Source: JAZKDW01 sp040387375 (GTDB taxonomy: Bacteria > Pseudomonadota > Gammaproteobacteria > Burkholderiales > Burkholderiaceae_D). From it: 64,000 nt of DNA. The notes below the pieces were generated by a model. The model was not told where the DNA came from. It worked only from the letters and a program-made list of their open reading frames with translations, and made no database searches. Each line of letters begins with the position of its first letter. Position 1 is the stretch's first letter. Location: the NCBI GenBank assembly GCA_040387375.1, contig JAZKDW010000041.1, positions 142,181-206,180 of the forward strand, read 5' to 3'. Shown here piece by piece: positions 9,501-16,893 of this stretch. Position numbers and translations under genes: made by a program.

Positions 9501-10031
9501 ATTTGGCAGGTAATGCGGACGAGAATGGATGATGTCGCCCAGTACGCTGGAGCGCTCCCGCAAGCTTCCGGCTGGCAGTTCGTTCGAGCGGTCTCCGCGA
9601 ATGAAATTAAGAATACGGGGCCCGTCGGTGTCATTGCCGATGGATGTTTTCTGGGCAGTCGACAGCTTGTCCCAGCGGAATTCTATGTTGGTGCCGTCCT
9701 CTTTCATCGTGACGACGTTGCGGCCAGTGTCGTAATTCTGCTGGTCCAGCTTTTTAGCCGCACCGCCACCCCAGAGTTCGCCATTCTCATTCATGGCGCC
9801 TGTTGCTGAAAGCGGAAAGGCAAGAACATTGCCACTCCAGTCATCCCTGTCATATTGGGTACGGAACAGAACCTCATTGCCGCTGCTTATCAGCAAACTG
9901 CTCGATGTCACTGGCCCGACATAACCGATAGGATGGTTGCCCGGAACGACCGCCGTGGCGGCTAGCAGATAACCCGCGACAGCTGCAGAAAACAGTGCGG
10001 CCGCCGCAAAATACAAGGTTTTTTTTCTCAT
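6552..10031 (-). CDS. pilY1: PilY1-like tip protein, N-terminally short, with a large C-terminal insert
   Basis: Putative pilus-tip adhesin or assembly factor, 1159 aa. A signal peptide (1-24) is followed almost directly by the conserved PilY1 beta-propeller (about 155-570; VFVGANDGMLHVFDA at the start). An EF-hand-like loop DMNGDLLLNDAD (574-585) is a candidate calcium site. After the conserved NMGVASHPILLEL (618-630) comes an unusual addition: a proline-rich linker (646-690), a roughly 350-residue segment I do not recognise (697-1045), an Ala-Pro repeat (1074-1115), then the canonical terminal motif GRISWNEL. The N-terminal half found in typical PilY1/PilC is absent. Confidence 0.9.
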   Translation of the reverse strand: MRKKTLYFAAAALFSAAVAGYLLAATAVVPGNHPIGYVGPVTSSSLLISSGNEVLFRTQYDRDDWSGNVLAFPLSATGAMNENGELWGGGAAKKLDQQNYDTGRNVVTMKEDGTNIEFRWDKLSTAQKTSIGNDTDGPRILNFIRGDRSNELPAGSLRERSSVLGDIIHSRPHYLPNGGSPVLFVGANDGMLHVFDASKTGPGSGKELWAYIPSMLIPGLKRLAQHPYTHTYFVDGGISVGNVRTRAADNTTVSKTILVGGLGAGGKGLFALDVTSPRPDSESSAKNKILWEITPDKTNTPGAMPYANLGYTYGTPQIAKLSTGDYVAIAGNGYNNGTGQASLFIISIETGQLVREISVDAPGATLDPNNGLSSPFLVTNSDGVVVQAYAGDLNGRLWKFDLSSSDKANWTKTLLHQTTPAQAITAAPAASRHPEGGYMVTFGTGRMLSAADATDNTVHYAYGIWDGAPATNQTLLTQTLAERLYTLGDASKRVRVLGTNNQPNWTAGGNRGWKVALPPGERIIGDGVFQENSRFYFTAYNPTIPGTANSPTGENWLMELNYLSGGAENSPFFDMNGDLLLNDADRVKYTEADRPQSPRNVGDPIEGSLGIPAGKLINMGVASHPILLELQSLNITFLNENPDVLSPPPPATPPVIPTPSPPIDPPPTIPPAVEETPPPAILTPGPIPERGVARGHFDIDLTYRQPTLCRHHTTRGSGWINFNFSGKVNLTSLTIKVGSRVIVSGNPPSVNASQLADWVVRNQYNDTYNATDNGIRVDIAANLAGPAYNGTISITTSGGTIPATIVPVQGGADSITLCPVNIIHQHQYDDIYNVTGINMLNASEPRYNLANAISSTTTNFKLLVHNQYLNPAVQLKIGDNPYRPVKDFTSSNTLDVNLLTTYNRSTIRNFVFNMPVDAMSAKDWLGNNDTRVGLHPTIYNCVWDSSGTPGGLNATLFHPVTPPANGTDGPGTNSVNTGVRRNGALVFQIIEANTPNDALEQNVAGRPEYGYRVKAAKFEEFVLAEYAVYWHHHACYGDSGWTKTPPPDLTSSRDGTPATGSDDPKGGNFGVIVAPAPAPAPAPAPAPALPPPTPPAPVPAPAPAPAPPPSTTAPSQIPAPTVGQNPNPPPQSQLPNTGGDEKRSSSKTGRISWNELLRN
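6710..6815 (-). repeat. Low-complexity Ala-Pro coding repeat in pilY1
   Basis: The plus strand repeats GCGCAGG/GCGCGGGC hexamers; on the coding strand this gives the (AP)n tracts around residues 1074-1115. Such tracts are slippage-prone and may vary in length between strains. Confidence 0.75.
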
Positions 10032-10046
10032 GGTGGCTCCCGCGAC

Positions 10047-10604
10047 CTAGTTATAGTCAGAGCACAATTTTTGCTCCACATCAAAACATCTGACACTGAA
10101 TATGGTCTGCACGAATCTCACTGAGCCACGTGCGCTTTCGCCCCTGGCAATAATCCGGTACAAGTTGATTCTTGTTTTATCGTTACTTGAGCCCTCTATC
10201 GACTTTCCGCTTGCAATACGTTCAATCAGATAACGCGGCCCTGCCGAAGCGACGGCTAATGAATTGTTGTCGTTCCAGCTCATTCTGAGCGGATCCCTGT
10301 CACTGCTGCTCCCGTTCAGGTGACCTGCAGGGTAGAGATGAAGATCGTTGGCGCCGCGGGCAGTGAAAGCTGCCTTGCTAAAATTGGTGCCGGTTTTCAG
10401 CCACGTTTCGGCTGCGGCGACCGCTGTTTCCGCCTGGTCCAGTGCTGCAGTCTGGTATTGCAGATTTCCTGAAATTTTCAACTCGCTGCGGGCGACCATG
10501 ATGGCAACCAGCCCCAGAATCAATATGGCAACCAGCAATATTGATGTTGTAACGAGGACTGCGCCCTTCTGCCTGGCGTGTGTGTGGATCAAGTCGATGG
10601 GCAT
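10047..10604 (-). CDS. pilX: Minor pilin PilX-like
   Basis: Type IV pilus assembly protein of 185 aa. It has a class III prepilin-like N-terminus, QKGAVLVTTSILLVAILILGLVAIMVAR, in which the usual GxxxxE motif is relaxed (as in other PilX proteins), followed by the PilX segment with LDQAETAVAAAETWL (Asp-Gln-Ala-Glu-Thr-Ala core). It lies 15 bases before pilY1 and 18 bases after pilW, so it is almost certainly co-transcribed. Minor pilins of this type prime pilus assembly and carry PilY1 to the tip. Confidence 0.88.
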   Translation of the reverse strand: MPIDLIHTHARQKGAVLVTTSILLVAILILGLVAIMVARSELKISGNLQYQTAALDQAETAVAAAETWLKTGTNFSKAAFTARGANDLHLYPAGHLNGSSSDRDPLRMSWNDNNSLAVASAGPRYLIERIASGKSIEGSSNDKTRINLYRIIARGESARGSVRFVQTIFSVRCFDVEQKLCSDYN

Positions 10605-10622
10605 GCCGTAGTCCGGAACGAG

Positions 10623-11600
10623 TCAATGATTTCGAAGCTGGACGACCGTGCTGAACACTTCGCGGCGGAATCCATCGGCGGGAGTAATGGTCTGATTTCC
10701 CAATACATAAACGGTGTTGTTGGTATAGCCTGGTTCGGGGACGCTGGCGCGTACCAGCAGCCAGACGCGTACAGCAACGACGTTTTCCCACTCGCTTGCG
10801 ATACCCGCGGCACTGATGGAATTGGCGTCGTAGAATTGCGTGGTGCCGTCTGTCTTGAGTCGACCATATTGCAACTGGATATTTTCGATATTGCTCGCCA
10901 CTACTTCCTGGGTCATTGCAGGGTCAATGACTGGATCGGGCGGGGCAAGCCGGATCCGCTTCAGTGCGGGAATCCGGGGCGTTTCGCTGGCGTCGCTGGT
11001 AAACGGGCTGATGAAATACACCTTGGCTTCAAGCGGATAATCGGTGACGGGTGCGGCATCGGCAAAGCGGGGCGCCACTGCGTTGACCTGGTCCCCTCTG
11101 AACACTTCGCCACGCTCGTAAGCCGAACGTAAATACATGCCTTTGGCCTGTGGCGCTCCGGACAATGGCGTCAAGCCGGCATGGCGTACCACCAGGATAT
11201 CGCCAGTCGCGTAGCTGGCTGCTCGAATACATGTGCCAACGTATGGATTTGTGTCGTCGCTGCCGAAGATGGCCCCGTCCAGATCCACTGCAAAACCGTC
11301 GCTGCAATCATTGGTGATAAGCCCCAGGGCCGTGGTTGGTACTGAGTTCTTGGCCCAGGTGTGACCACGGTATCCCGCATGCATCAGGTCGCGCCGCAGG
11401 ACTTCCATGGCATAACGCCCGTTGGTCAGAATTTCCGATGTGGCGGCGTTGGTGCGTTCACTCGACGAACTGGCAAGGTACAGGCCTGTGACGCCAAGCA
11501 CTATCAACAGACTTAACGTCGATGCGATCATCAGTTCGATGATGGTAAGTCCTTGCTGCTTGTGATGAAAAATTGATCGAAGTGGGCTGTTCGCGCTCAT
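10623..11600 (-). CDS. pilW: Minor pilin PilW-like
   Basis: 325-aa minor pilin. The N-terminus KQQGLTIIELMIASTLSLLIVLGVTGLYLASSSSE is a class III signal with Glu5 and a membrane helix; TNAATSEILTNGRYAMEVLRRDLMHAGYRG matches the conserved PilW region. The C-terminal part is variable. Gaps of 11 bases to pilV and 18 bases to pilX support one operon. Confidence 0.9.
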   Translation of the reverse strand: MSANSPLRSIFHHKQQGLTIIELMIASTLSLLIVLGVTGLYLASSSSERTNAATSEILTNGRYAMEVLRRDLMHAGYRGHTWAKNSVPTTALGLITNDCSDGFAVDLDGAIFGSDDTNPYVGTCIRAASYATGDILVVRHAGLTPLSGAPQAKGMYLRSAYERGEVFRGDQVNAVAPRFADAAPVTDYPLEAKVYFISPFTSDASETPRIPALKRIRLAPPDPVIDPAMTQEVVASNIENIQLQYGRLKTDGTTQFYDANSISAAGIASEWENVVAVRVWLLVRASVPEPGYTNNTVYVLGNQTITPADGFRREVFSTVVQLRNH

Positions 11601-11611
11601 GATCCTGCCCG

Positions 11612-12130
11612 CTATGGTTGAATGACTCTGGTTGCAACATATTGCAAATCATCGAGTTCGCCCGCTGAACCGTAGATCGTCCTGTCGCGCCGGTCGCGCC
11701 ATCTGATCACAATGTTGTAAGTGGATGGCGCTGCGATTGTGTTCGTGATGTCCCAGGTCGCACTTTTCAGGGTGTTGCCGATGCGCGTATTCCATTGCGC
11801 AATGTCGTAAGCGGCAAGCTGGACCGGGTTGCAGCTGACTGCCTTGCAGTCACTGCCGACGGACGGTGGAGCAGCCGTGGTTGACGAACTCACATACGCT
11901 CCAGCGATTGCCCCGGTTTTATTGGCCTCTATCCGTTCGCCAATTTCTGTGGCCAGGAAGATTGCCTGGGTCCGGTTCGCCGCACTCTTGGACATTTTCA
12001 GGCTGTTGAGTTGCAAGTTTGCCGCACCCAGCATGGAAATCGCGATTACGGCCAGCGAAACCAGCACTTCCAGCATGGAAATGCCGGACCATTTTCGCGT
12101 GGGAGAAATCTGATGAAGATGAAGATGCAT
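11612..12130 (-). CDS. pilV: Minor pilin PilV-like
   Basis: 172-aa prepilin: KWSGISMLEVLVSLAVIAISMLGAANLQL gives the pilin helix with the conserved Glu, followed by the PilV pattern of sampled Ala/Asn residues (SKSAANRTQAIFLATEIGERIEANK). It begins 12 bases after fimT ends. Role inferred from family: part of the priming minor pseudopilin complex with PilW, PilX and PilY1. Confidence 0.88.
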   Translation of the reverse strand: MHLHLHQISPTRKWSGISMLEVLVSLAVIAISMLGAANLQLNSLKMSKSAANRTQAIFLATEIGERIEANKTGAIAGAYVSSSTTAAPPSVGSDCKAVSCNPVQLAAYDIAQWNTRIGNTLKSATWDITNTIAAPSTYNIVIRWRDRRDRTIYGSAGELDDLQYVATRVIQP

Positions 12131-12142
12131 TTTTTCAATTAT

Positions 12143-12709
12143 TCAGTTGGTGCGGGTACCCTTGATCAGGCCGGTTGCTGCCATCGTGATGCTGCGCGAT
12201 GGGGCGCCGCGCTCGGCGCCCGCCACTATCGTTATGGTCAGGGGTGTCGAGCCGACTGCGCCTTGGCTGCCTGTCGGATTGAAACCGATCGGGGAAACCG
12301 GACCTGTGATGCGGGCAATTCCGTTGTTGACAGCTTTTTCACGGCGGATCGGGTTTGGCATTGTGTCGGCCGTCGGATCGCACGTGTTGTCAGCATCGTT
12401 GTCGTAGCACACAATCCATCCTTCGCTACCCCAGTCGGCGTCTCTCCGGCATGCGGCACCGGCACTGTCGCTGGCGCACACCAGCACCCGGGCATTGCGT
12501 TTGATTGCTTCACTGCGCCCTTCCTGAAGGCTCGATACAATCGTGGCAGAGAGCGAATTGAGCCGGACAGTCTTCAGAAAAACTGTGAACGACGGTATGG
12601 TTATTGCCAGAAGAATTGCTGAAATTAATATCGTGATCATCAATTCCACCAACGTAAAACCAGTCTGGCAATGTCGGTTTTTTCGTTTGTTGCTTGTTTG
12701 GCGTGGCAT
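12143..12709 (-). CDS. fimT: FimT/GspH-type minor pilin
   Basis: 188-aa prepilin with CQTGFTLVELMITILISAILLAITIPSF and the GspH/FimT domain behind it (EGRSEAIKRNARVLVCASDSAGAACRRDADWGSEGWIVCYD). The ATG at 12709 is chosen because GAGG lies eight bases upstream; an in-frame GTG at 12718 overlaps that site. First gene of the minus-strand tip operon. FimT homologues are minor pilins, some of which bind DNA during natural transformation; that role is not shown here. Confidence 0.88.
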   Translation of the reverse strand: MPRQTSNKRKNRHCQTGFTLVELMITILISAILLAITIPSFTVFLKTVRLNSLSATIVSSLQEGRSEAIKRNARVLVCASDSAGAACRRDADWGSEGWIVCYDNDADNTCDPTADTMPNPIRREKAVNNGIARITGPVSPIGFNPTGSQGAVGSTPLTITIVAGAERGAPSRSITMAATGLIKGTRTN

Positions 12710-12983
12710 GTTGAGCACCTCGATCCTGCAATTCGTACGCGACTTCGATTGCTTTCATTGTAAGCTTGATAATGTCTTTTTTACAATTATTTGCGCACTT
12801 TGTTGCGTCATGGCCGCGGCCACGCGCCTTTCCATGAATTTTTATTTTTATGTGGAAATAAGATTTGCGAGAACGCTGCCGACGGTGGCTTGCCAGCAGC
12901 GCCAGGTTTGCTTGTGCGTCCGGTGTCCGGCCGAAATAGCAAGGAGACGGCTTTATTGTCGCGCTCCGATTACAGTGCAATTC
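12710..12983. other. Divergent intergenic region, fimT and glyA
   Basis: About 270 bases upstream of both fimT (minus) and the glyA leader (plus). It should hold the promoter of the minus-strand pilus operon; AT-rich sequence around 12765-12795 is the best place, but no clear -35/-10 pair was recognised. No gene seen. Confidence 0.45.
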
Positions 12984-13012
12984 TTGCCCAATTCAAGCCC
13001 ATAACTTACAAT
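12984..13012 (+). promoter_or_regulatory. Predicted sigma-70 promoter of glyA
   Basis: -35 TTGCCC (12984-12989), 17-bp spacer, -10 TACAAT (13007-13012). The predicted start near 13019 lies just upstream of the riboswitch aptamer, so the whole RNA element would be in the leader. Confidence 0.6.
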
Positions 13013-13027
13013 GCAGGACCATTTCGT

Positions 13028-13127
13028 CTCACGTGACTGGCGAAAAAACCGGGTAATCCACTCTCCCGGTAAAGATGGGCATCCATCGGGAAGCGTGAGA
13101 TTTCAACAGCCGTGCGCCTGGGCAGCC
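13028..13127 (+). promoter_or_regulatory. ZTP (pfl) riboswitch aptamer in the glyA leader
   Basis: The leader carries the hallmark ZTP/ZMP aptamer pieces in the right order: CGTGACTGGCG (13032-13042), an ACCGGG...CCCGGT hairpin (13049-13070), GGGAAGCGTGAG (13088-13099) and the 3' domain CCGTGCGCCTGGGCA (13110-13124), with TGGCG able to pair with CGCC. The family senses the folate-stress alarmone ZTP and often controls glyA, folD and purH, matching its place 98 bases before glyA. I assigned it by eye, without a covariance search. Confidence 0.88.
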
Positions 13128-13171
13128 AAGATATGGCAAGTACGTTTGAGGCTGCCGTCATTCCCTTTTTT
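13121..13171 (+). terminator. Possible expression platform of the ZTP riboswitch
   Basis: GGCAGCC (13121-13127), which is the end of the aptamer's conserved 3' domain, can pair with GGCTGCC (13150-13156), followed within four bases by TTCCCTTTTTT (13161-13171). Forming this hairpin would disrupt the aptamer, so ligand binding should favour read-through. The gap between stem and T run makes the terminator imperfect. Confidence 0.5.
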
Positions 13172-13224
13172 GGCCCTCATTCGATTGAGACACTCTCTTT
13201 ATCCTTAATCGACTGGAGAATTCC

Positions 13225-14475
13225 ATGTTTGCAAAAGACCATACCATCGCCAAAGTCGATCCTGAACTTTGGGCCGCGATCCAGCTTGAAAACACCCGTC
13301 AGCAAGAACATATCGAACTGATCGCCTCCGAGAATTACACCTCGCCTGCCGTCATGGAGGCGCAAGGCTCGCAACTGACCAATAAATATGCCGAAGGTTA
13401 TCCGGGCAAACGTTATTACGGCGGTTGCGAATTCGTCGACATGGCAGAAACGCTGGCGATCAATCGTCTGAAAGAATTATTCGGCGCCGAAGCCGCCAAC
13501 GTGCAGCCGAATTCCGGCTCCCAGGCCAATCAGGGCGTGTTCTTCGCCATGCTGAAGCCCGGCGATACCATCATGGGCATGTCGCTCGCCGAAGGTGGTC
13601 ACCTGACCCATGGCATGCCGCTCAATATGTCCGGCAAGTGGTTCAACGTCGTTTCCTACGGGCTCAACGACAAGGAAGAAATCGACTACGACGCCATGGA
13701 GCGGCTGGCGCACGAAAAGAAACCCAAGCTCATCATTGCCGGTGCGTCCGCGTACGCCTTGCGCATCGATTTCGAACGTTTCGCCAGGGTTGCGAAAGCG
13801 GTCGGCGCCTACTTCATGGTCGATATGGCGCACTATGCGGGACTGATTGCCGCCGGTGAATATCCGAACCCGGTACCGCATGCCGACTTTGTTACCTCCA
13901 CCACACACAAGTCGCTGCGCGGCCCCCGTGGCGGCGTGATCCTGATGAAAGCCGAGTTCGAAAAAGCCATCAATTCCGCGATTTTCCCCGGCATTCAAGG
14001 TGGTCCGCTGATGCATGTCATCGCCGGCAAGGCGGTAGCGTTCAAGGAAGCGTTGACGCCCGAGTTCAAGACTTATCAACAGCAAGTCGTGAAAAACGCG
14101 GACGCGCTGGCAAAGACATTGATCGCGCGCGGCCTGCGCATCGTGTCGGGACGCACCGAGTCGCATCTGATGCTGGTCGACCTGCGTGCGAAAAACATCA
14201 CCGGCAAGGAAGCGGAAGCGATCCTCGGCTCGGCGCACATGACCTGCAACAAGAACGCGATTCCGAACGACCCGGAAAAACCATTCGTCACCTCCGGTAT
14301 CCGTCTGGGTAGCCCGGCGATGACAACCCGTGGCTTCAAGGAAGCGGAAGCGGTAATTGTCGGCAACCTGATCGCCGATGTGCTGGACAATCCGCATGAT
14401 GCAGCGACCATCGAACGCGTCAAACAGGAAGTCAGGAAATTGACCGCCGCTTTTCCGGTCTACGCGGCAAAGTGA
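13225..14475 (+). CDS. glyA: Serine hydroxymethyltransferase
   Basis: PLP enzyme interconverting serine plus tetrahydrofolate with glycine plus 5,10-methylene-THF; main source of one-carbon units. The 416-aa length is standard. Visible motifs include ELIASENYTS near the N-terminus, VDMAHYAGLIAAG, and VTSTTHKSLRGPRGG, where the lysine binds PLP. A GGAG ribosome site lies seven bases before the ATG. Expression is probably set by the ZTP riboswitch upstream; a strong hairpin follows the gene. Confidence 0.98.
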   Translation: MFAKDHTIAKVDPELWAAIQLENTRQQEHIELIASENYTSPAVMEAQGSQLTNKYAEGYPGKRYYGGCEFVDMAETLAINRLKELFGAEAANVQPNSGSQANQGVFFAMLKPGDTIMGMSLAEGGHLTHGMPLNMSGKWFNVVSYGLNDKEEIDYDAMERLAHEKKPKLIIAGASAYALRIDFERFARVAKAVGAYFMVDMAHYAGLIAAGEYPNPVPHADFVTSTTHKSLRGPRGGVILMKAEFEKAINSAIFPGIQGGPLMHVIAGKAVAFKEALTPEFKTYQQQVVKNADALAKTLIARGLRIVSGRTESHLMLVDLRAKNITGKEAEAILGSAHMTCNKNAIPNDPEKPFVTSGIRLGSPAMTTRGFKEAEAVIVGNLIADVLDNPHDAATIERVKQEVRKLTAAFPVYAAK

Positions 14476-14482
14476 TGTTAAA

Positions 14483-14513
14483 GCAAATGCGGCGGTGGGC
14501 CAGCCGCATTTGC
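14483..14513 (+). terminator. Terminator hairpin after glyA
   Basis: Perfect 11-bp stem GCAAATGCGGC / GCCGCATTTGC around a nine-base loop, eight bases after the glyA stop, followed by a modest T-containing tail (TGTCTTGTC). Confidence 0.65.
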
Positions 14514-14578
14514 TGTCTTGTCAATCGGCAGTCAAGACGCCACCTGTTGTGGAAGCGTCTTGTTTTACAGACTGCCGG

Positions 14579-14608
14579 TTGCAAAATTTGTTAAATGATA
14601 ATTATACT
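14579..14608 (+). promoter_or_regulatory. Predicted promoter of nrdR
   Basis: -35 TTGCAA (14579-14584), 18-bp spacer, -10 TATACT (14603-14608), in an AT-rich stretch 56 bases upstream of nrdR. Confidence 0.45.
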
Positions 14609-14663
14609 TGCCGAGAATTTAATACTTTTTACAAGCCGAACTACCTGAATCGCGGCCAGCGCA

Positions 14664-15134
14664 ATGAAATGTCCTTTCTGCCAGCACGAAGACACACAAG
14701 TCCTCGACACCAGGGTGTCTGAAGAAGGCGATAGCATTCGCCGCCGGCGTCGCTGCAGCAAATGCGAAAAGCGTTTTACCACCTACGAACGTATCGAACT
14801 GGCGATGCCTGTCATCGTCAAGAAAAACGGCAGCCGCACCGAATTCGAGCCCCTCAAATTGCGTGCGAGCCTGATGCTCGCATTGCGCAAACGTCCCGTA
14901 TCCGCCGATGCGGTTGACGCCGCCATTCATCGCATTGAAGAAAAACTGCTTTCCAGTGGAGAGCGTGAAGTGATGTCCGGCCAGATCGGCGAACTGGTGA
15001 TGCGCGAGTTAAGGCGCCTCGACAAGATCGCGTATATCCGATTTGCCTCCGTCTACAAAAGTTTTGAAGATGTCGCCGAATTCCAGGATGCGATCGCCGA
15101 AGTCGGCCGCGAAAGAAAAATCCCCAGTTCCTGA
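14664..15134 (+). CDS. nrdR: Transcriptional repressor NrdR
   Basis: 156-aa zinc-ribbon plus ATP-cone repressor of ribonucleotide reductase genes. The N-terminus has MKCPFCQHEDTQVLDTR and RRCSKCEKRFTTYE, giving the CxxC...CxxC zinc site; the ATP-cone follows (VIVKKNGSRTEFEPLKL). It commonly follows glyA in betaproteobacteria, as here, but has its own promoter and lies after a terminator. Confidence 0.97.
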   Translation: MKCPFCQHEDTQVLDTRVSEEGDSIRRRRRCSKCEKRFTTYERIELAMPVIVKKNGSRTEFEPLKLRASLMLALRKRPVSADAVDAAIHRIEEKLLSSGEREVMSGQIGELVMRELRRLDKIAYIRFASVYKSFEDVAEFQDAIAEVGRERKIPSS

Positions 15135-15150
15135 ATGTGAGCCTGCAACA

Positions 15151-15177
15151 GCAGCTCGACGAAGCTGCCTTAATTTT
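15151..15177 (+). terminator. Possible terminator after nrdR
   Basis: GCAGCT-CGACGA-AGCTGC hairpin (15151-15168) followed by CTTAATTTT, 16 bases after the nrdR stop. Confidence 0.45.
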
Positions 15178-15308
15178 GGCAATAAAGTTGTCTTTAAAAT
15201 AATCATTGAGTGTGCTTGTACTGATCATGCTGGCCGAGGGGTTCGCGCGAGCGAACGCCACGTTTTCTCGATAATGGTTTGCCCAGGGCTTAATGCCGCA
15301 CAAAAAAT

Positions 15309-15896
15309 ATGACAGAACCGAATGAAAGCGGTTTCACTCTGGTGGAGATCATGGTGGCGGTATTTATCCTTGGGATAAGTGTCATTGGTATCGCCGCCAT
15401 GCAACTGCATGCTCTGCGGACAACGCAGCAATCCGCTTTTCAGTCCACGGCAATTGAACTTGCATCCGAAATAGCCAATCGGATGCGAGCCAATACGCAC
15501 CAGATGAAACTGGTCGATAGTCTCAACCCTTTTCTGCACCTTGATTTTCAGTCCGCGACACACACTGCCATGCCGCCACGCGTGTCCTGTTACACATCGG
15601 ACTGCGATGCCGCGGAGTTGGCCCAATTTGATATCCATGAATGGAAGCGGCGCATCAAGGCTGAATTGCCAGGCGGACGGATAAGGATTTGCCGGGATGC
15701 CAGCCCATGGGATAGTGCCGCCGGCGCATTCCGCTGGGCTTGTTCTTCGCCCGGGAACGCGGAAAATAACACATCACTCGTTGTCAAGATCGGCTGGCAA
15801 GGCAAGGGTTTTGCTCCCGATGGCAGCCTGTTGAAGGGCAACAGCAAACATTTCCCACCCAGCGTGGCGGTCACAGTTGAGCCGACGCCAAATTGA
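15309..15896 (+). CDS. pilV: Minor pilin PilV-like (second operon)
   Basis: 195-aa prepilin beginning with a short leader and GFTLVEIMVAVFILGISVIGIAAMQL, then the PilV-type LRTTQQSAFQSTAIELASEIANRMRAN. First gene of the plus-strand tip operon. It is divergent from the minus-strand PilV and is not a recent duplicate: outside the N-terminal helix the two show only the general family pattern. Four cysteines in the C-terminal part could form disulfides. Confidence 0.88.
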   Translation: MTEPNESGFTLVEIMVAVFILGISVIGIAAMQLHALRTTQQSAFQSTAIELASEIANRMRANTHQMKLVDSLNPFLHLDFQSATHTAMPPRVSCYTSDCDAAELAQFDIHEWKRRIKAELPGGRIRICRDASPWDSAAGAFRWACSSPGNAENNTSLVVKIGWQGKGFAPDGSLLKGNSKHFPPSVAVTVEPTPN

Positions 15897-15936
15897 ATGT
15901 GCACGTCGTCACGGACGATATGGGACAAGCCGCGAC

Positions 15937-16893
15937 ATGAGGGAATCGGCGAGCAATGCGCAGCGCGGCGTGAGCATGGTGGAGTTGATGGTGGCGCTCA
16001 CCCTCGGATTATTGGTGGGACTGGCAGCCACAGCGTTACTGATCATGACCAAATCTGCGTATGTCACTCAGGAAGAAGGCTCCCGCCTGCGTGAGACTGG
16101 CCGCTCCGCGATGGAGGCGGTTTCGCGTGCCGTGCGCCAGGCGGCCCATGAAAACTGGGACCGGGAGGCAAGCGCCGGTGTCAACGATGCAGACCTGGTC
16201 GACAGTATCAGCGGACTCGATGCAAGCAGCCTGAAAGAATATGAAAACGGCATTGATTACCCTTTGGCCAGATCGGTCAACGGCAGCGACGTGCTGGCTG
16301 TACGCTTCACCGGCAGCGGCCTGGGGCCGTACGGTGATGAAACCATGTTCAATTGCGGCGGCTTCGGTGTTGCCGAGGTGGAGCGGGGCTGGAGCATTTT
16401 TTATGTCGCTGCGGACAAGAGCGGTGAACCCGAATTGCGCTGCAAATACCGCGGCGTCAGCAACTGGAATTCGGAAGCGATCGCGCGCGGCGTCGAATCG
16501 TTTCAAATACTGTACGGGATCGATTCCGATACCGACGGTCTGCCGAACCGGTATGTGAGTGCGAAAAGCATCGAGGAACTGGACAAGACGCTGGTGCTGG
16601 CCGGTCCGAATGCCGCTGCCAGGTCGCTCGACAAAAACCGTAAAACCCATTGGAAAAAAATTGTCGCCGTGAAGATCGCGCTGCTGGTACGCGGATCACA
16701 GAATGCAAAAGCGGCAGCCTCCGAAAACCGGTTCGACCTGTTTGGAAAATATTATTCGGATATGCATGGCGCGATGGATGAGGGTGTCAGCATCGACGAT
16801 TCAAAATTGACTGCCGCTACCCGCAACCGCCTCAGGAAAATTTTTACATCGACGATTCATCTGCGTAATCAGTCGGGCGGGGGAGCAACATGA
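15937..16893 (+). CDS. pilW: Minor pilin PilW-like (second operon)
   Basis: 318-aa prepilin: NAQRGVSMVELMVALTLGLLVGLAATALLIM, then SRLRETGRSAMEAVSRAVRQAAHENW, the PilW pattern. The ATG at 15937 gives a compact 11-residue leader; an upstream in-frame start at 15877 lies inside pilV. The stop overlaps the pilX start (ATGA), indicating coupling. Confidence 0.88.
   Translation: MRESASNAQRGVSMVELMVALTLGLLVGLAATALLIMTKSAYVTQEEGSRLRETGRSAMEAVSRAVRQAAHENWDREASAGVNDADLVDSISGLDASSLKEYENGIDYPLARSVNGSDVLAVRFTGSGLGPYGDETMFNCGGFGVAEVERGWSIFYVAADKSGEPELRCKYRGVSNWNSEAIARGVESFQILYGIDSDTDGLPNRYVSAKSIEELDKTLVLAGPNAAARSLDKNRKTHWKKIVAVKIALLVRGSQNAKAAASENRFDLFGKYYSDMHGAMDEGVSIDDSKLTAATRNRLRKIFTSTIHLRNQSGGGAT

Noticed and set aside
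12543..13036. Plus-strand frames running through the fimT start and glyA leader
   Set aside because: They cross a convincing promoter and riboswitch and have no family resemblance; the DNA is better explained as regulatory.
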